Assembly (NCBI RefSeq): GCF_030376605.1
Contig: NZ_JARRAE010000017.1
Location: 1 to 55,941 of the forward strand
Length of the DNA stretch: 55,941 bases
DNA from: Pseudochrobactrum sp. sp1633
GTDB lineage: Bacteria; Pseudomonadota; Alphaproteobacteria; Rhizobiales; Rhizobiaceae
Direction of reading: 5' to 3'
Made by a program: the position numbers and the translations under genes. The notes under the pieces are model-generated. The model did not search any database. It saw only the letters and a program-made list of their open reading frames with translations, and was not told the origin of the DNA. Each line of letters begins with the position of its first letter. Position 1 is the stretch's first letter. Positions 8,442-17,790 of the stretch are shown here, piece by piece.

Positions 8442-8876
8442 TCATTCGCAGCGGATAAACTTCAATACACCCACATAAGGCGGCCTGTTTGCTGATTTAT
8501 CATCAGACGGATGATTAATGCCGTCAGTGACAAGAACCTCATCAAAATCAAACGGGCTGACACCCTCAAGACAAGCAGCGTTTATACCATATTGCTGCGG
8601 ATTGGAACGGCGCTGATGGTGCGTATAAATCCCGCAAACCGAGCAGAAATAATGCTTCGCAGCCTTGGTATTGAATTGATAGAGCGTCAGCGCATCTTCG
8701 CCGCTTATGATCTCCAGCCCGCCAAGCTGGGCTGATACAGCGACTGCCCCGCGCATCCGGCAATAAGAGCAAGTGCAGCGGCGTGCAGTGTTCAGCCCGT
8801 CGGATAACTTCACCCGAAACCGCACTGTCCCGCAATGGCAGGCACCGTTCACTGTTTCAATATTGTTTAAACTCAT
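8442..8876 (-). CDS. GFA-family (glutathione-dependent formaldehyde-activating fold) protein
   Basis: 144 residues with the zinc-binding cysteine pattern of the family: ACHCGTVRF near residue 12, CTCSYCRMRG near 33 and CSVCGIYTHH near 79. The family was named for Paracoccus Gfa, but most members have unknown substrates. ATG 8876 is preceded by AGAGGTG; a TTG seven codons upstream is less likely. A second, distinct GFA-family gene is at 53156. No partner for formaldehyde oxidation is adjacent, so a role in formaldehyde metabolism is not claimed. Confidence 0.88.
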   Translation of the reverse strand: MSLNNIETVNGACHCGTVRFRVKLSDGLNTARRCTCSYCRMRGAVAVSAQLGGLEIISGEDALTLYQFNTKAAKHYFCSVCGIYTHHQRRSNPQQYGINAACLEGVSPFDFDEVLVTDGINHPSDDKSANRPPYVGVLKFIRCE

Positions 8877-9018
8877 TGGCGCACCTCTAATCTGCAATTC
8901 TCAAAACTATGTATTTGTAATTTACAATATATGAATGTATTTCATATCTGTAATAACAGTTGAACAAAATAATTATCTATATAACTCTTTCAAAAATATT
9001 CTTACGGGAGTTTCTTGA

Positions 9019-10074
9019 ATGAGTACAATCGAAGAAAATATCCGAGTTTTATCGGACCGTGTTAAAACACAATCCAATTCACTTCTTACAGAAGAGGCTG
9101 CCAAAACAGCTGTTATTTTGCCATTCTTGCGGGCGCTGGGATATGATGTTTTTAACCCGGAAGAAGTTATACCTGAGTTTACAGCTGATGCTGTTGGCAA
9201 GAAAGGTGAAAAAGTCGATTACGTCATCAAATTTGATGGTGACATCCGAATTTTGATCGAATGCAAGCCGATTACTACAAAGTTAGAAAAAACACATCTC
9301 GCACAACTTTACCGATATTTTTCTGTCACGACAGCAAAGTTTGCCATCCTAACCAATGGCCGGTTTTTCCATTTTCATACGGATCTGGATGAGCCCAATA
9401 AACTTGATGCAAAACCATTTTTGACTTTCGATATTACTGATTTGCAAAGCAGTGCAATTTCAGAACTCAAAAAATTTGAAAAGAATAATTTTAATATCGA
9501 GAATATTCTGGCAACGGCAGAACGCCTTAAATACACATCGGGTATAAAAGTCGCGATCAATCAACTTCTTGAATCTCCCTCAGAAGACTTCGTGCGCATC
9601 GTCTGTGCCGGCGTGTATGAAGGGCGTCTGACAGCGACTGCGAAGGAAATGCTAACCGGCGTAACAAAGTCAGCTTTTCAGGAAGTCATCAAAGACAATG
9701 TACAAAACCGGCTATCAACGGCATTAGCTGCGACTGAACAATCCGCGCCGACTGAAAACCTGATCCCAGCTGTACAAGAAGACGATATAGTTACGACCGA
9801 TGAAGAGGTTGAAGGCTATATGCTTATCAAAAGCATAGTGCGAGATATTATCCGGCCAAACCGCATTTTTATCCGCGATGCCAAATCTTATTGCGCCATA
9901 TTAGTTGACGACAATAATAGGAAACCTTTGGCGCGCATGCACTTCAACAGAACAACAAAATATATAGGCCTGTTCAACGGTGAAGCCGAGGAGCGCATCG
10001 CAATTGACAGCCTTGACCATATTTTTGATTTTAGTGACAGGTTGAGAGAGACCGCACAAAAATATTCAGCATAA
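9019..10074 (+). CDS. Orphan HsdR-N-like protein with PD-(D/E)XK motif
   Basis: 351 residues. The first ~130 match the type I restriction N-terminal fold: an acidic helix ending in VILPFLRALGYDVFNPEEVIPEF, then VDYVI (Asp67) and ILIECKP (Glu81, Lys83), which together make a PD-(D/E)XK nuclease signature. The rest has no helicase motifs and I do not recognise its C-terminal ~100 residues. No hsdM or hsdS is near, so this is not a complete type I system. The gene and the bases before it are more AT-rich than its neighbours, which suggests acquired DNA. It may be a solitary defence or phage-derived nuclease; function unknown. Confidence 0.75.
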   Translation: MSTIEENIRVLSDRVKTQSNSLLTEEAAKTAVILPFLRALGYDVFNPEEVIPEFTADAVGKKGEKVDYVIKFDGDIRILIECKPITTKLEKTHLAQLYRYFSVTTAKFAILTNGRFFHFHTDLDEPNKLDAKPFLTFDITDLQSSAISELKKFEKNNFNIENILATAERLKYTSGIKVAINQLLESPSEDFVRIVCAGVYEGRLTATAKEMLTGVTKSAFQEVIKDNVQNRLSTALAATEQSAPTENLIPAVQEDDIVTTDEEVEGYMLIKSIVRDIIRPNRIFIRDAKSYCAILVDDNNRKPLARMHFNRTTKYIGLFNGEAEERIAIDSLDHIFDFSDRLRETAQKYSA

Positions 10075-10116
10075 AAATTCTCGTTGCTCCATACTGCAAA
10101 ACAGAATGGAGCAACG
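10075..10116 (-). terminator. Terminator of etfA
   Basis: An 11-base perfect stem, CGTTGCTCCAT (10082-10092) with ATGGAGCAACG (10106-10116), lies between convergent genes. On the minus strand it is followed by AGAATTTTTA, which fits termination of etfA. Confidence 0.65.
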
Positions 10117-10126
10117 TGAATGATCA

Positions 10127-11059
10127 TTAACCGAGCGCTTTTTCCAGTTCCGGTATGATTTCAAACAGATCACCAACGAGTCCATAATCGGCAACCTGAA
10201 AGATCGGGGCTTCTTCGTCTTTGTTGATAGCCACAATCACTTTGGAATCCTTCATCCCTGCCAGATGCTGGATAGCACCGGAAATACCGGCCGCGATATA
10301 AAGGTCAGGTGCAACCACCTTACCGGTCTGGCCAACCTGCCAGTCATTCGGCGCATAACCGGCATCCACTGCCGCACGGCTTGCACCAACGGCAGCGCCG
10401 AGCTTGTCAGCCACCGGCAGCATGACTTCCTGAAACTTCTCTGCAGAACCCAGAGCGCGACCACCGGAAACAATGATTTTTGCTGAAGTCAGTTCCGGAC
10501 GGTCACCGCCGGACAGTTTTGCCTCAACAAATTTCGACAATTGCGGGTCTTTGGCATAAGCGATATTTTCAATCACAGCCGCCCCGCCCTTTTCTGCGGC
10601 AGCAAAACCGGCTGTACGTACGGTAATTACCTTTTTCGCATCCAGCGCCTGCACGGTCTGTAAAGCATTGCCTGCATAAATCGGGCGCTTGAATGTATCC
10701 GCCGAAATTACCTCGATAATGTCAGACACCTGCATCACATCTAGCAATGCGGCCACACGCGGCAGCACATTTTTACCTGTGGTTGTGGCGGCAGCGATAA
10801 TCACATCATAATCCGCGCTCAATGTCTGAATGAGATCGGCCAGTGGTTCTGCCAGCTGATTTTCCAGCGCGGCATTTTCTGCCAACAACACTTTGCGCAC
10901 GCCTTTGAGCGTGGCAGCAGCATCAGCCGCAGATTTCGCATTCTGTCCTGCAACCAGCACATCCACATCGGCGCCAATAGCGAGCGCTGCTGTCAGTGCT
11001 TTGGCCGTCTGATCTGACAGGGTTTGGTTGTCATGTTCCGCTAATAGTAAAATTGCCAT
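10127..11059 (-). CDS. etfA: Electron transfer flavoprotein alpha subunit
   Basis: 310 residues, the usual length for EtfA. The C-terminal FAD domain carries the family signature ([19 protein letters not shown]...[27 protein letters not shown]), and the N-terminal domain begins [14 protein letters not shown] carries electrons from flavin dehydrogenases to ETF:quinone oxidoreductase. The gene follows etfB with a 15-base gap. Both lie behind a dimethylglycine/sarcosine-type dehydrogenase, a known kind of ETF donor, which suggests this ETF serves that enzyme. A terminator follows. Confidence 0.96.
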   Translation of the reverse strand: MAILLLAEHDNQTLSDQTAKALTAALAIGADVDVLVAGQNAKSAADAAATLKGVRKVLLAENAALENQLAEPLADLIQTLSADYDVIIAAATTTGKNVLPRVAALLDVMQVSDIIEVISADTFKRPIYAGNALQTVQALDAKKVITVRTAGFAAAEKGGAAVIENIAYAKDPQLSKFVEAKLSGGDRPELTSAKIIVSGGRALGSAEKFQEVMLPVADKLGAAVGASRAAVDAGYAPNDWQVGQTGKVVAPDLYIAAGISGAIQHLAGMKDSKVIVAINKDEEAPIFQVADYGLVGDLFEIIPELEKALG

Positions 11060-11074
11060 GATCTTATTTCCCTA

Positions 11075-11824
11075 TCAAATCAGTCCGGCTACATTTTTAA
11101 GTTTCGCAACCAGTTCCTGCACATTGGCCACTTTAATACCTGCCTGACGGCTTTCCGGTTCTTCGGTTTTCAGAACTTTGAGACGCAAGGCGGTATCAAC
11201 ACCAAGTTCTGCCGCGCTCTTCTCATCAAGCGGCTTTTTCTTGGCTTTCATAATATTAGGCAGCGATGCATAACGCGGCTGGTTGAGACGCAGATCAACA
11301 GTCACCACCGCAGGCAGCTTCACTTCAATCGCCTGCAAGCCACCGTCAACCTCACGGGTCACACCGGCTTTGCCTTCGCCAAGTTCCAGCTCAGAAGCAA
11401 AGGTTGCCTGCGACCATCCCAGCAGTGCCGAGAGCATCTGGCCGGTCTGGTTGGCATCATCATCAATCGCCTGTTTGCCGACGATCACCAGTTGCGGCTG
11501 CTCATCCTCAACCAGCTTTTTCAGGATTTTAGCAACGGCAAGCGGCTCAACGGCGTCATCAACCTTCACCAGAATACCACGATCAGCGCCCATTGCCAGC
11601 GCCGTGCGCAGCGTTTCCTGCGCTTGGGTAGGGCCAACGGAAGCCACGATTACTTCCGAAACCTTGCCTGCTTCTTTGAGGCGCAGCGCCTCCTCCACGG
11701 CAATTTCATCAAACGGGTTCATCGCCATTTTAACATTGGCAAGATCAACGCCGCTGCCATCGGCCTTAACGCGGATTTTAACGTTGTAATCAACAACCCG
11801 TTTAACTGCGACCAGAACTTTCAT
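11075..11824 (-). CDS. etfB: Electron transfer flavoprotein beta subunit
   Basis: 249 residues, a canonical EtfB beginning [17 protein letters not shown]. It has the conserved [16 protein letters not shown] stretch near residue 36 and the [15 protein letters not shown] nucleotide-binding loop near 116, and the ETF beta signature follows ([22 protein letters not shown]). It forms the ETF heterodimer with EtfA. This is the house-type ETF, not the bifurcating FixAB type. It begins 42 bases after the dehydrogenase gene. Confidence 0.96.
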   Translation of the reverse strand: MKVLVAVKRVVDYNVKIRVKADGSGVDLANVKMAMNPFDEIAVEEALRLKEAGKVSEVIVASVGPTQAQETLRTALAMGADRGILVKVDDAVEPLAVAKILKKLVEDEQPQLVIVGKQAIDDDANQTGQMLSALLGWSQATFASELELGEGKAGVTREVDGGLQAIEVKLPAVVTVDLRLNQPRYASLPNIMKAKKKPLDEKSAAELGVDTALRLKVLKTEEPESRQAGIKVANVQELVAKLKNVAGLI

Positions 11825-11866
11825 GGGTTTAATCCTGTAAATTAGTCTTGAAATAATAGGCGGTGA

Positions 11867-14314
11867 TTACATTTTGCAGCGTGAATTGGTCGGGTCGTAG
11901 AGCGACTCTTCAACCACTTTTGCTTTACGCCATTCACCCAGAACCTGCACTTCCAGTTCCAGCCCGATCTGATTGCCTAGTTCCGGCGGCAACAGAGCAA
12001 GCGCGATATCATGGCTGAAATGACAGGAATAACCGCCGGAGGTAATACGGCCAACCAGTTTGCCATTGTGATAAACGCCCTCATTCATCTGCACACTGGC
12101 GCCATCTGTGGCGATAGTGATGGTGCAAATACGATGCTTCAGCCCCGCATCGCGCTGGCGGATCAGGGCATCGCGGCCAATAAAGTCGCCTTTGTCGAAT
12201 TTGATGAAACGATCCAGACTGCTTTCCAGAGCCGTCAGTTCGGCATTCATATCGCGATACATCGCGCGATAGGATTTATCGAGACGGCAGCATTCCAGTG
12301 CAGCCAGACCAACCATGCGGATGCCGAATTCTTCACCAGCTTTGAGAATTTCATCCAGCAGATGACGCTGATAGCCGATCGGATGATAGAGTTCCCAGCC
12401 AAGCTCGCCTTCATAGGTCACGCGTAGCATCCGCACATCACTGGCCAGACCGATTGTGCCGGTCTGCATGCTCATCCACGGGAAAGCCGCATTGCTCAGA
12501 TCAACCTCGGTGATCTTCTGTAAAACATCGCGCGCTTTTGGCCCCACAAGAGTGAAAGCACCGCGTTCCATCGTAACATTGGTCAGCGTAACGCTGCGGT
12601 CATCCGGCAAAATCTTCGACAAATCATCGAAGTTCAGGCGCTCACCACGCGGGGTGGAAATCAGATAAAACGCATCCGGCTTAAAGCGGATCACCGTATA
12701 TTCACTGACCACACCGCCGTTTTTATTCAGGTGATGACAAAGACCGATACGTCCGAGCTTCGGTAGTTTATTTGCCAGAATACCATCCAGCCAGCTTTCA
12801 GCCCCCGGCCCCGAAACCTCAAATTTGGTCATCGGTGTCATTTCGATCAGGCCAACGCCCTCGCGTACCGCAGTCACTTCTTCACGGATATATTTGGCCG
12901 CGCGCTGGGTGTGACGGAAGCTCAAATCAGGAATGGCTTCCTCTTTGCTTGGCGCAAACCACTGCGGCATTTCCCAGCCATTCAGCACATCCCATACAGC
13001 GCCCATTTCTGTGAGACGGTCATAGGAAGGTGCAGTTTTCTGCGGGCGGGCAGCAGGCATGGTCTGTCCCGGAAAATGAATATCCGCGTGCGTGCCCCAT
13101 GTTTCCTGCACCTTGTGGCGCGTCCATGTCTTGTTGGCATAGTTGGAGAAACGACGCGGGTCGAGTTCAGACATATCTTTGGACGGCGCACCGTCGATAA
13201 TCCATTCTGCCAGATGGAAACCCAGTGTGCCACCCCAGAGAATGCCGCCCGGCACACCTTCTGCAAGCCATACATTCGGCAGATCCCATGCAGGACCAGC
13301 CAGCGGCAATTCATCGGCAGTCATCTGGAATGGCCCGCGCACATTGGCCTTAATGCCGGTACGGGCAAGAGCAGGTACATAATCTGTGGCTACTTCCCAG
13401 TTCCATTCAACCGCGTCGAAATCCTCTTCCACCAGATCAGCGCCGAACCATTCCGGCACACCATCAACGGCAAAGAGTTTCAGATGTTCCGTGCGCTCAT
13501 AAGGGCCGAACATCAATCCGTCACCCTCTTCACGCAGATATCCGGCAAAGCCCTCATCGCGCAGGATCGGCATTTCCGGCAGACCTTGCTTCTTGCGCTC
13601 GATAATTTCCGGCACCGCATCGGTGATCCAATATTGGTGAAGGATCGGAATGGCCGGAATATCAATGCCAAGCAATGCACCGGTCTGACGAGCATAATTA
13701 CCAGTCGCTGAAACAATATGTTCGCAAATGATATCGCCGTTATTGGTCGAGACTTTCCACTCGCCGTTTGGCAGGCGCTCAAAACTGTTGACCTGCGTAT
13801 TCTGATAGATTTTCTGCCCCATATCGCGGGCGCCTTTGGCCATCGCCATCGTCACGTCAGCCGGTGCGATATGACCGTCATCAGGATGATAGAGTGCGCC
13901 GATCATATGCTTGTTGTTTTCCAGCAACGGCCAGAGTTCCATAGCTTCTTTAGGCGAAACCAAACGGGCATTGGTGCCCTGCGCTTCGGCCACATCCATA
14001 TAGCTCTTATATTCATCCATACGGTCGCGCGTATTGGCAATGCGCAGCTGACCGCATTTATGCCAGCCGACATTCTGGCCGGTTTCGGCTTCCAGTCCTT
14101 CATAAATCTCAATGGTTTTTGCAATCATGCGGCCAACATTATTGCTGCGGGCATAAGACGGAATAAGCCCTGCTGCATGCCATGTGGAGCCTGCTGTCAG
14201 CGATGTACGCTCCAAAAGCGCGCAATCTGTCCAGCCGCGTTTGGCCAGCGCATAGAGAACAGAAACCCCGACGCACCCGCCGCCAACAACCACAACCCGC
14301 GCATATGTCTGCAT
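11867..14314 (-). CDS. Dimethylglycine/sarcosine dehydrogenase-like FAD enzyme with GcvT domain
   Basis: 815 residues in two parts. The N-terminal DAO-type FAD domain (1-~400) has VVVGGGCVGVSVLYAL and AGSTWHAAGL; its His46 aligns with the histidine that binds FAD covalently in mammalian DMGDH. The C-terminal folate-binding aminomethyltransferase half (~430-815) includes GLAALECCRLDKSYRAM near the end. Such enzymes demethylate dimethylglycine or sarcosine, pass the one-carbon unit to tetrahydrofolate and reduce ETF. etfB and etfA follow on the same strand, which strongly supports the assignment. A LysR gene is divergent. Substrate choice between dimethylglycine, sarcosine and a related N-methyl amine is open. 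Confidence 0.88.
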   Translation of the reverse strand: MQTYARVVVVGGGCVGVSVLYALAKRGWTDCALLERTSLTAGSTWHAAGLIPSYARSNNVGRMIAKTIEIYEGLEAETGQNVGWHKCGQLRIANTRDRMDEYKSYMDVAEAQGTNARLVSPKEAMELWPLLENNKHMIGALYHPDDGHIAPADVTMAMAKGARDMGQKIYQNTQVNSFERLPNGEWKVSTNNGDIICEHIVSATGNYARQTGALLGIDIPAIPILHQYWITDAVPEIIERKKQGLPEMPILRDEGFAGYLREEGDGLMFGPYERTEHLKLFAVDGVPEWFGADLVEEDFDAVEWNWEVATDYVPALARTGIKANVRGPFQMTADELPLAGPAWDLPNVWLAEGVPGGILWGGTLGFHLAEWIIDGAPSKDMSELDPRRFSNYANKTWTRHKVQETWGTHADIHFPGQTMPAARPQKTAPSYDRLTEMGAVWDVLNGWEMPQWFAPSKEEAIPDLSFRHTQRAAKYIREEVTAVREGVGLIEMTPMTKFEVSGPGAESWLDGILANKLPKLGRIGLCHHLNKNGGVVSEYTVIRFKPDAFYLISTPRGERLNFDDLSKILPDDRSVTLTNVTMERGAFTLVGPKARDVLQKITEVDLSNAAFPWMSMQTGTIGLASDVRMLRVTYEGELGWELYHPIGYQRHLLDEILKAGEEFGIRMVGLAALECCRLDKSYRAMYRDMNAELTALESSLDRFIKFDKGDFIGRDALIRQRDAGLKHRICTITIATDGASVQMNEGVYHNGKLVGRITSGGYSCHFSHDIALALLPPELGNQIGLELEVQVLGEWRKAKVVEESLYDPTNSRCKM

Positions 14315-14436
14315 AATTCCACCCGATTACTATTTATGAAGACCGGTGCACCTCTCCCGTATGCAACGATCCCTGACTGCTTTCATGAACTCGCTCAGCC
14401 CGCGTCACATGGCATGGCACACGACTGATTTTGATC

Positions 14437-14466
14437 TCACAATAGGACGCAGCATCGCTTTTGTGA
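14437..14466. promoter_or_regulatory. Inverted repeat between the dehydrogenase and LysR genes
   Basis: GATCTCACAA and TTGTGATCTT form an imperfect inverted repeat; the core TCACAA (14437-14442) and TTGTGA (14461-14466) is exact, with 18 bases between. It lies in the 189-base divergent intergenic region, 40-70 bases from the LysR start, where LysR operators usually lie. It lacks a clear T-N11-A box, so the assignment is tentative. Confidence 0.3.
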
Positions 14467-14503
14467 TCTTGTAAAAAAATAGTCCGAGGTATAACTTCAG
14501 ATT

Positions 14504-15433
14504 ATGCATAGACTCCGCAACCTTATCCCTTCCGCCAATTACCTGTTCGCCTTTGAGGCCGCAGCACGGCGTTTGAGCTTCACCGCCGCGGCCAAAGAGC
14601 TGAATGTCAGCCAGCCCGCGGTGAGTAAAACCATCCGGCTGCTTGAGGAATCGACAGGATTGAAACTGTTTCGCCGTGAGAGTGCGCGGCTGGAACTGAC
14701 ACCGGAAGGACAGCGGCTCTATCAGGAGGTACAGGCCTCCTTTGATCATCTGCATATGGTGATTTCATCCCTGCAGCGGAAATACCAGAAGGACATCGTG
14801 CGCGCCTCATTCTCAGCCGTGTTTATCTCGCTATGGCTGCTGCCGCGTCTTGCAGACTTCAAAAACCGCTATCCGGAAATCGCGCTGCATATCGAAGAAA
14901 GTCCGAAAGATTATATTGATCTTGGTGAGGAGGATATCGATCTCTCCGCCCGCCTTGGCAATGGCGAATGGCAAGGGCTACGCTCATGGCAGCTGTGTCT
15001 GGAAGAAACGGTTTGCGTATGCAGTCCGGAATATCTTGCCGCCCACGGCCCGATCAATGCACCGGCAGATTTGCTCAGTCATCGCCTGCTGCATTTTGAG
15101 GAAAAGCATCGCTCCCGCATTGGTTGGCGTGAATGGCTCGAATATCAGGGCGTTTCCAGCACCAAACTGCCCCATGATGTTGTATTCAGTGACAATCTGG
15201 CCTCGATGCAGGCAGCCGTGCACGGACAGGGTATTTCGCTTGGCTGGCGGCATCTGATTGGCAGTCATCTGGAAAGCGGCAAGCTGGTGATACCGCTGGA
15301 GAATTCCTACAAGGCCGGAAAGAGCATTTTTCTGGTGGCACCGGCATCGCGCCAGATTAAATCGGGAACAGAAAAATTCCGTGACTGGATATTAGAGCAG
15401 ATGCATCGGGAACTGCCGCTCAGCAATCCTTAA
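14504..15433 (+). CDS. LysR-family transcriptional regulator, GcvA-like
   Basis: 309 residues. The winged helix-turn-helix is at about 12-72 (FEAAARRLSFTAAAKELNVSQPAVSKTIRLLEE, LFRRESARLELTPEGQRLY), followed by a periplasmic-binding-protein-like effector domain. The N-terminal pattern LIPSANYLFAFEAAARRLSFTAAA is that of GcvA-like regulators, which in other bacteria control glycine cleavage. It is divergent from the dehydrogenase-etfBA operon and therefore its probable regulator; the effector would be dimethylglycine, sarcosine or a product. GAGGT lies rather far (13 bases) from the ATG. Confidence 0.92.
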   Translation: MHRLRNLIPSANYLFAFEAAARRLSFTAAAKELNVSQPAVSKTIRLLEESTGLKLFRRESARLELTPEGQRLYQEVQASFDHLHMVISSLQRKYQKDIVRASFSAVFISLWLLPRLADFKNRYPEIALHIEESPKDYIDLGEEDIDLSARLGNGEWQGLRSWQLCLEETVCVCSPEYLAAHGPINAPADLLSHRLLHFEEKHRSRIGWREWLEYQGVSSTKLPHDVVFSDNLASMQAAVHGQGISLGWRHLIGSHLESGKLVIPLENSYKAGKSIFLVAPASRQIKSGTEKFRDWILEQMHRELPLSNP

Positions 15434-15501
15434 ATGCCTATATCTGTTTTATAAACTACATTATCCAATTTCTTTAGAGCATTGATTAAATGGGAGTTAT
15501 T

Positions 15502-16371
15502 ATGGCTAAAGTGGCGTTTATCGGTCTTGGTGTGATGGGCTATCCAATGGCAGGTCATCTCAAAACTCGCGGCGAGCACGAGGTTACCGTCTATAACCGC
15601 ACCACCGCCAAAGCACAGGCCTGGGCGCAGGAGTTTAAAGGTAGTTTTGCAGCCACACCTGCTGAAGCCGCCCGTGGTCAGGACTTTGTGTTCTGCTGTG
15701 TCGGCAATGATGATGATCTGCGCTCCGTCACCCTTGGCGAAGACGGTGCTTTTCAGAGCATGGGCAAAGACACGATCTTCATCGACAATACTACGGCCTC
15801 CGCTGAGGTTGCCCGTGAGCTGGACAAGGAAGCACGCCAGCGCGGTTTCCATTTCATCGACGCGCCGGTGTCCGGCGGTCAGGCCGGTGCGCAAAATGGC
15901 GTACTGACTGTGATGTGCGGCGCGGATCAAACTGCGTTTGAAAGAGCAAAGCCGGTGATTGCCGCTTATGCCCGCTCTGTCGGCCTGATGGGCGCTGTTG
16001 GTAATGGCCAGCTTGCCAAGATGATGAACCAGATTTGCATTGCCGGTATTGTGCAGGGACTGGCTGAGGCCATTCATTTCGGCAAATGTGCAGGGCTGGA
16101 TATTCAGACCGTGATTGATGTGCTGTCGAAAGGTGCCGCCGGTTCATGGCAGATGGAAAACCGCACACCGACAATGATTAAAGGTGAATATGAATTTGGT
16201 TTTGCCGCTGACTGGATGCGCAAAGACCTGAAAATCTGCCTTGAAGAAGCGGATCGCAACGGCGCCACACTCGCTCTGACTGCCCTCGTGGATCAATATT
16301 ACAAGGATGTGCAGAAGCTTGGCGGCGGTCGGTGGGATACATCATCCCTGCTCGCCCGTCTTGAAAAATAA
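15502..16371 (+). CDS. NAD(P)-dependent beta-hydroxyacid dehydrogenase (3-hydroxyisobutyrate dehydrogenase family)
   Basis: 289 residues. It has a Rossmann fingerprint VAFIGLGVMGYPMAGHL at the N-terminus, the substrate loop DAPVSGGQAGAQNGVLTVMCG near residue 117 and the catalytic lysine in GNGQLAKMMNQI near 171. The family covers 3-hydroxyisobutyrate, tartronate semialdehyde and gamma-hydroxybutyrate reductases, and the substrate is not decided by these motifs. GGGAG precedes ATG 15502; an ATG four codons upstream overlaps that site. It follows the LysR gene by 68 bases on the same strand and ends at a bidirectional terminator. Confidence 0.9.
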   Translation: MAKVAFIGLGVMGYPMAGHLKTRGEHEVTVYNRTTAKAQAWAQEFKGSFAATPAEAARGQDFVFCCVGNDDDLRSVTLGEDGAFQSMGKDTIFIDNTTASAEVARELDKEARQRGFHFIDAPVSGGQAGAQNGVLTVMCGADQTAFERAKPVIAAYARSVGLMGAVGNGQLAKMMNQICIAGIVQGLAEAIHFGKCAGLDIQTVIDVLSKGAAGSWQMENRTPTMIKGEYEFGFAADWMRKDLKICLEEADRNGATLALTALVDQYYKDVQKLGGGRWDTSSLLARLEK

Positions 16372-16387
16372 GCTGTTTCAATATCAA

Positions 16388-16432
16388 ATAAAAAAGGCGC
16401 TGTGATCACCACAATCACAGCGCCTTTTCTGT
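16388..16432. terminator. Bidirectional terminator between the dehydrogenase and fadL-type genes
   Basis: A 15-base perfect stem, AAAAGGCGCTGTGAT with ATCACAGCGCCTTTT, has a short loop and A/T-rich flanks on both sides, so it can end both converging genes. Confidence 0.85.
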
Positions 16433-16446
16433 ATCCGATCGTGAGA

Positions 16447-17712
16447 TCAGAACCGGTATTTCGCAGAAAGCGTCATACCGCCAACAACATCTGTTCCGAA
16501 ATCAGCTTTGGAACCCAGCTTGCTGCCACCGTTCTGTGCAGCCAGAGTGCTGTCCAATGTGCCGGATGTCAGAATACCGACAGCACCGGCAAGGCGGAAT
16601 TCCAGATGTTCAGTAGCTTTGTAATTAGCCCCCATACCCAGCAGCCAGACATCTGTCTGTGAGGTCAGACCTGTTGACGTTCCGCGATCCCATGTGACAG
16701 TAGCAGCACCCGACCACTTGTCGTTAAATTTGTGACCGATACCGCCCATGACAGTCCAGCCATCCTTGTAGTACAGGTCGAGCGATGTCACTTCAGCGCC
16801 AACTGGAAACAAACCTAAGAATGGTTTTGAACCGGAATTATCAAAACCGACTTTAGTGATGCTCTTCCAATCAGTCCATTTAACCGAAGCCAGTGCCAGC
16901 CAGCCTGGCGCAATACCGGTCTGGAATTTGAACTCAACAGATTGCGGTGTTGCAACGCTACCGCTCACGGGCGTGTTGAAGCTAAGCGGCATACCAATCA
17001 GCGCAACATCGACCGAACCATCCAGATCATAATTGACCTTGGACTGATAAACGAGGCTGGCACGCAGAGCGATGTCCGGAATCTCATAGGCCGCACCCAA
17101 ACGCCAGCCAATACCACTGTCTTCAACATCGAGTGTACTATTGGCAAAAGTAAGATCGGTCGGTATGGACGGATTTAACGGAACACCGGAAATCTTGGTC
17201 TGCTTGCCTTTAAGTTCCTGATAGCTCACACCGCCGAGAAGTCTAAAAAAGCCTTTGTCACCAGCTGCAAAGCGATAAGAACAGTTCAGGCCGTAATCAC
17301 GCGAGGAAATTTTCTGTTCAATAGCACTGAACATACGGGCATTATTGATGCCGGAGTCTGTATCAATGCCCCAAGGCTCACGATATTGCGCGGCACAGGC
17401 CAGATCATCGGTCAGCTGAACTTTTGCCGAGAGCTTTGGCACCCAATAGGACTTGCCTTCGTCAACTTCTGTATCAAAAGGCCGGCCTGTATTTTGTCCC
17501 GGAACCGGATTAACCGGAAAAACACTGCCACGGATATTCTTCAATTTACGTTGCGGCGTAACAAATGTCGCGCCGGTTTCAACGACATTACCTTCTTCAA
17601 ATAGAATATCAAAATCCTGAGAACTGCGTTCCAAACCACCGGCATGTGCAGTCAGAATCCCCCCTGACAAGGCCAGTGATACATCTGATAATTTAAATGC
17701 AGTTTTAAGCAT
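16447..17712 (-). CDS. FadL/OMPP1/TodX-family outer-membrane transporter
   Basis: 421 residues with a signal peptide (about 1-24, cut near LTAHA). The FadL N-terminal hatch region follows (GGLERSSQDFDILFEEGNVVETGATFVTPQRKL). The rest is a predicted beta-barrel ending in the aromatic C-terminal signature AKYRF needed for outer-membrane assembly. It takes up hydrophobic compounds such as long-chain fatty acids. GAGGG precedes the ATG. The upstream 580 bases carry two perfect palindromes that could control it. It sits next to valS in the same order I recall from Brucella. Confidence 0.9.
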   Translation of the reverse strand: MLKTAFKLSDVSLALSGGILTAHAGGLERSSQDFDILFEEGNVVETGATFVTPQRKLKNIRGSVFPVNPVPGQNTGRPFDTEVDEGKSYWVPKLSAKVQLTDDLACAAQYREPWGIDTDSGINNARMFSAIEQKISSRDYGLNCSYRFAAGDKGFFRLLGGVSYQELKGKQTKISGVPLNPSIPTDLTFANSTLDVEDSGIGWRLGAAYEIPDIALRASLVYQSKVNYDLDGSVDVALIGMPLSFNTPVSGSVATPQSVEFKFQTGIAPGWLALASVKWTDWKSITKVGFDNSGSKPFLGLFPVGAEVTSLDLYYKDGWTVMGGIGHKFNDKWSGAATVTWDRGTSTGLTSQTDVWLLGMGANYKATEHLEFRLAGAVGILTSGTLDSTLAAQNGGSKLGSKADFGTDVVGGMTLSAKYRF

Positions 17713-17760
17713 ATTTTCCCTCGATTTTTATACTTAATTTTGACGTGAGCGTAACATGCC

Positions 17761-17770
17761 GAACGCGTTC
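17761..17770. repeat. 10-bp perfect palindrome upstream of the fadL-type gene
   Basis: GAACGCGTTC, centred about 54 bases before the ATG of the FadL-family gene. It could be an operator half of the longer palindrome 20 bases away, or chance. Confidence 0.35.
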
Positions 17771-17790
17771 TGCAAGTCCAACAAACCACG

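Noticed and set aside
9019-10074. Complete type I restriction-modification system
   Set aside because: No hsdM or hsdS and no helicase motifs in this protein or next to it.
12911-13711. 266-residue plus-strand frame inside the dehydrogenase
   Set aside because: Shadow of the DAO/GcvT coding frame; amino acid use is odd and no homologous family was recognised.
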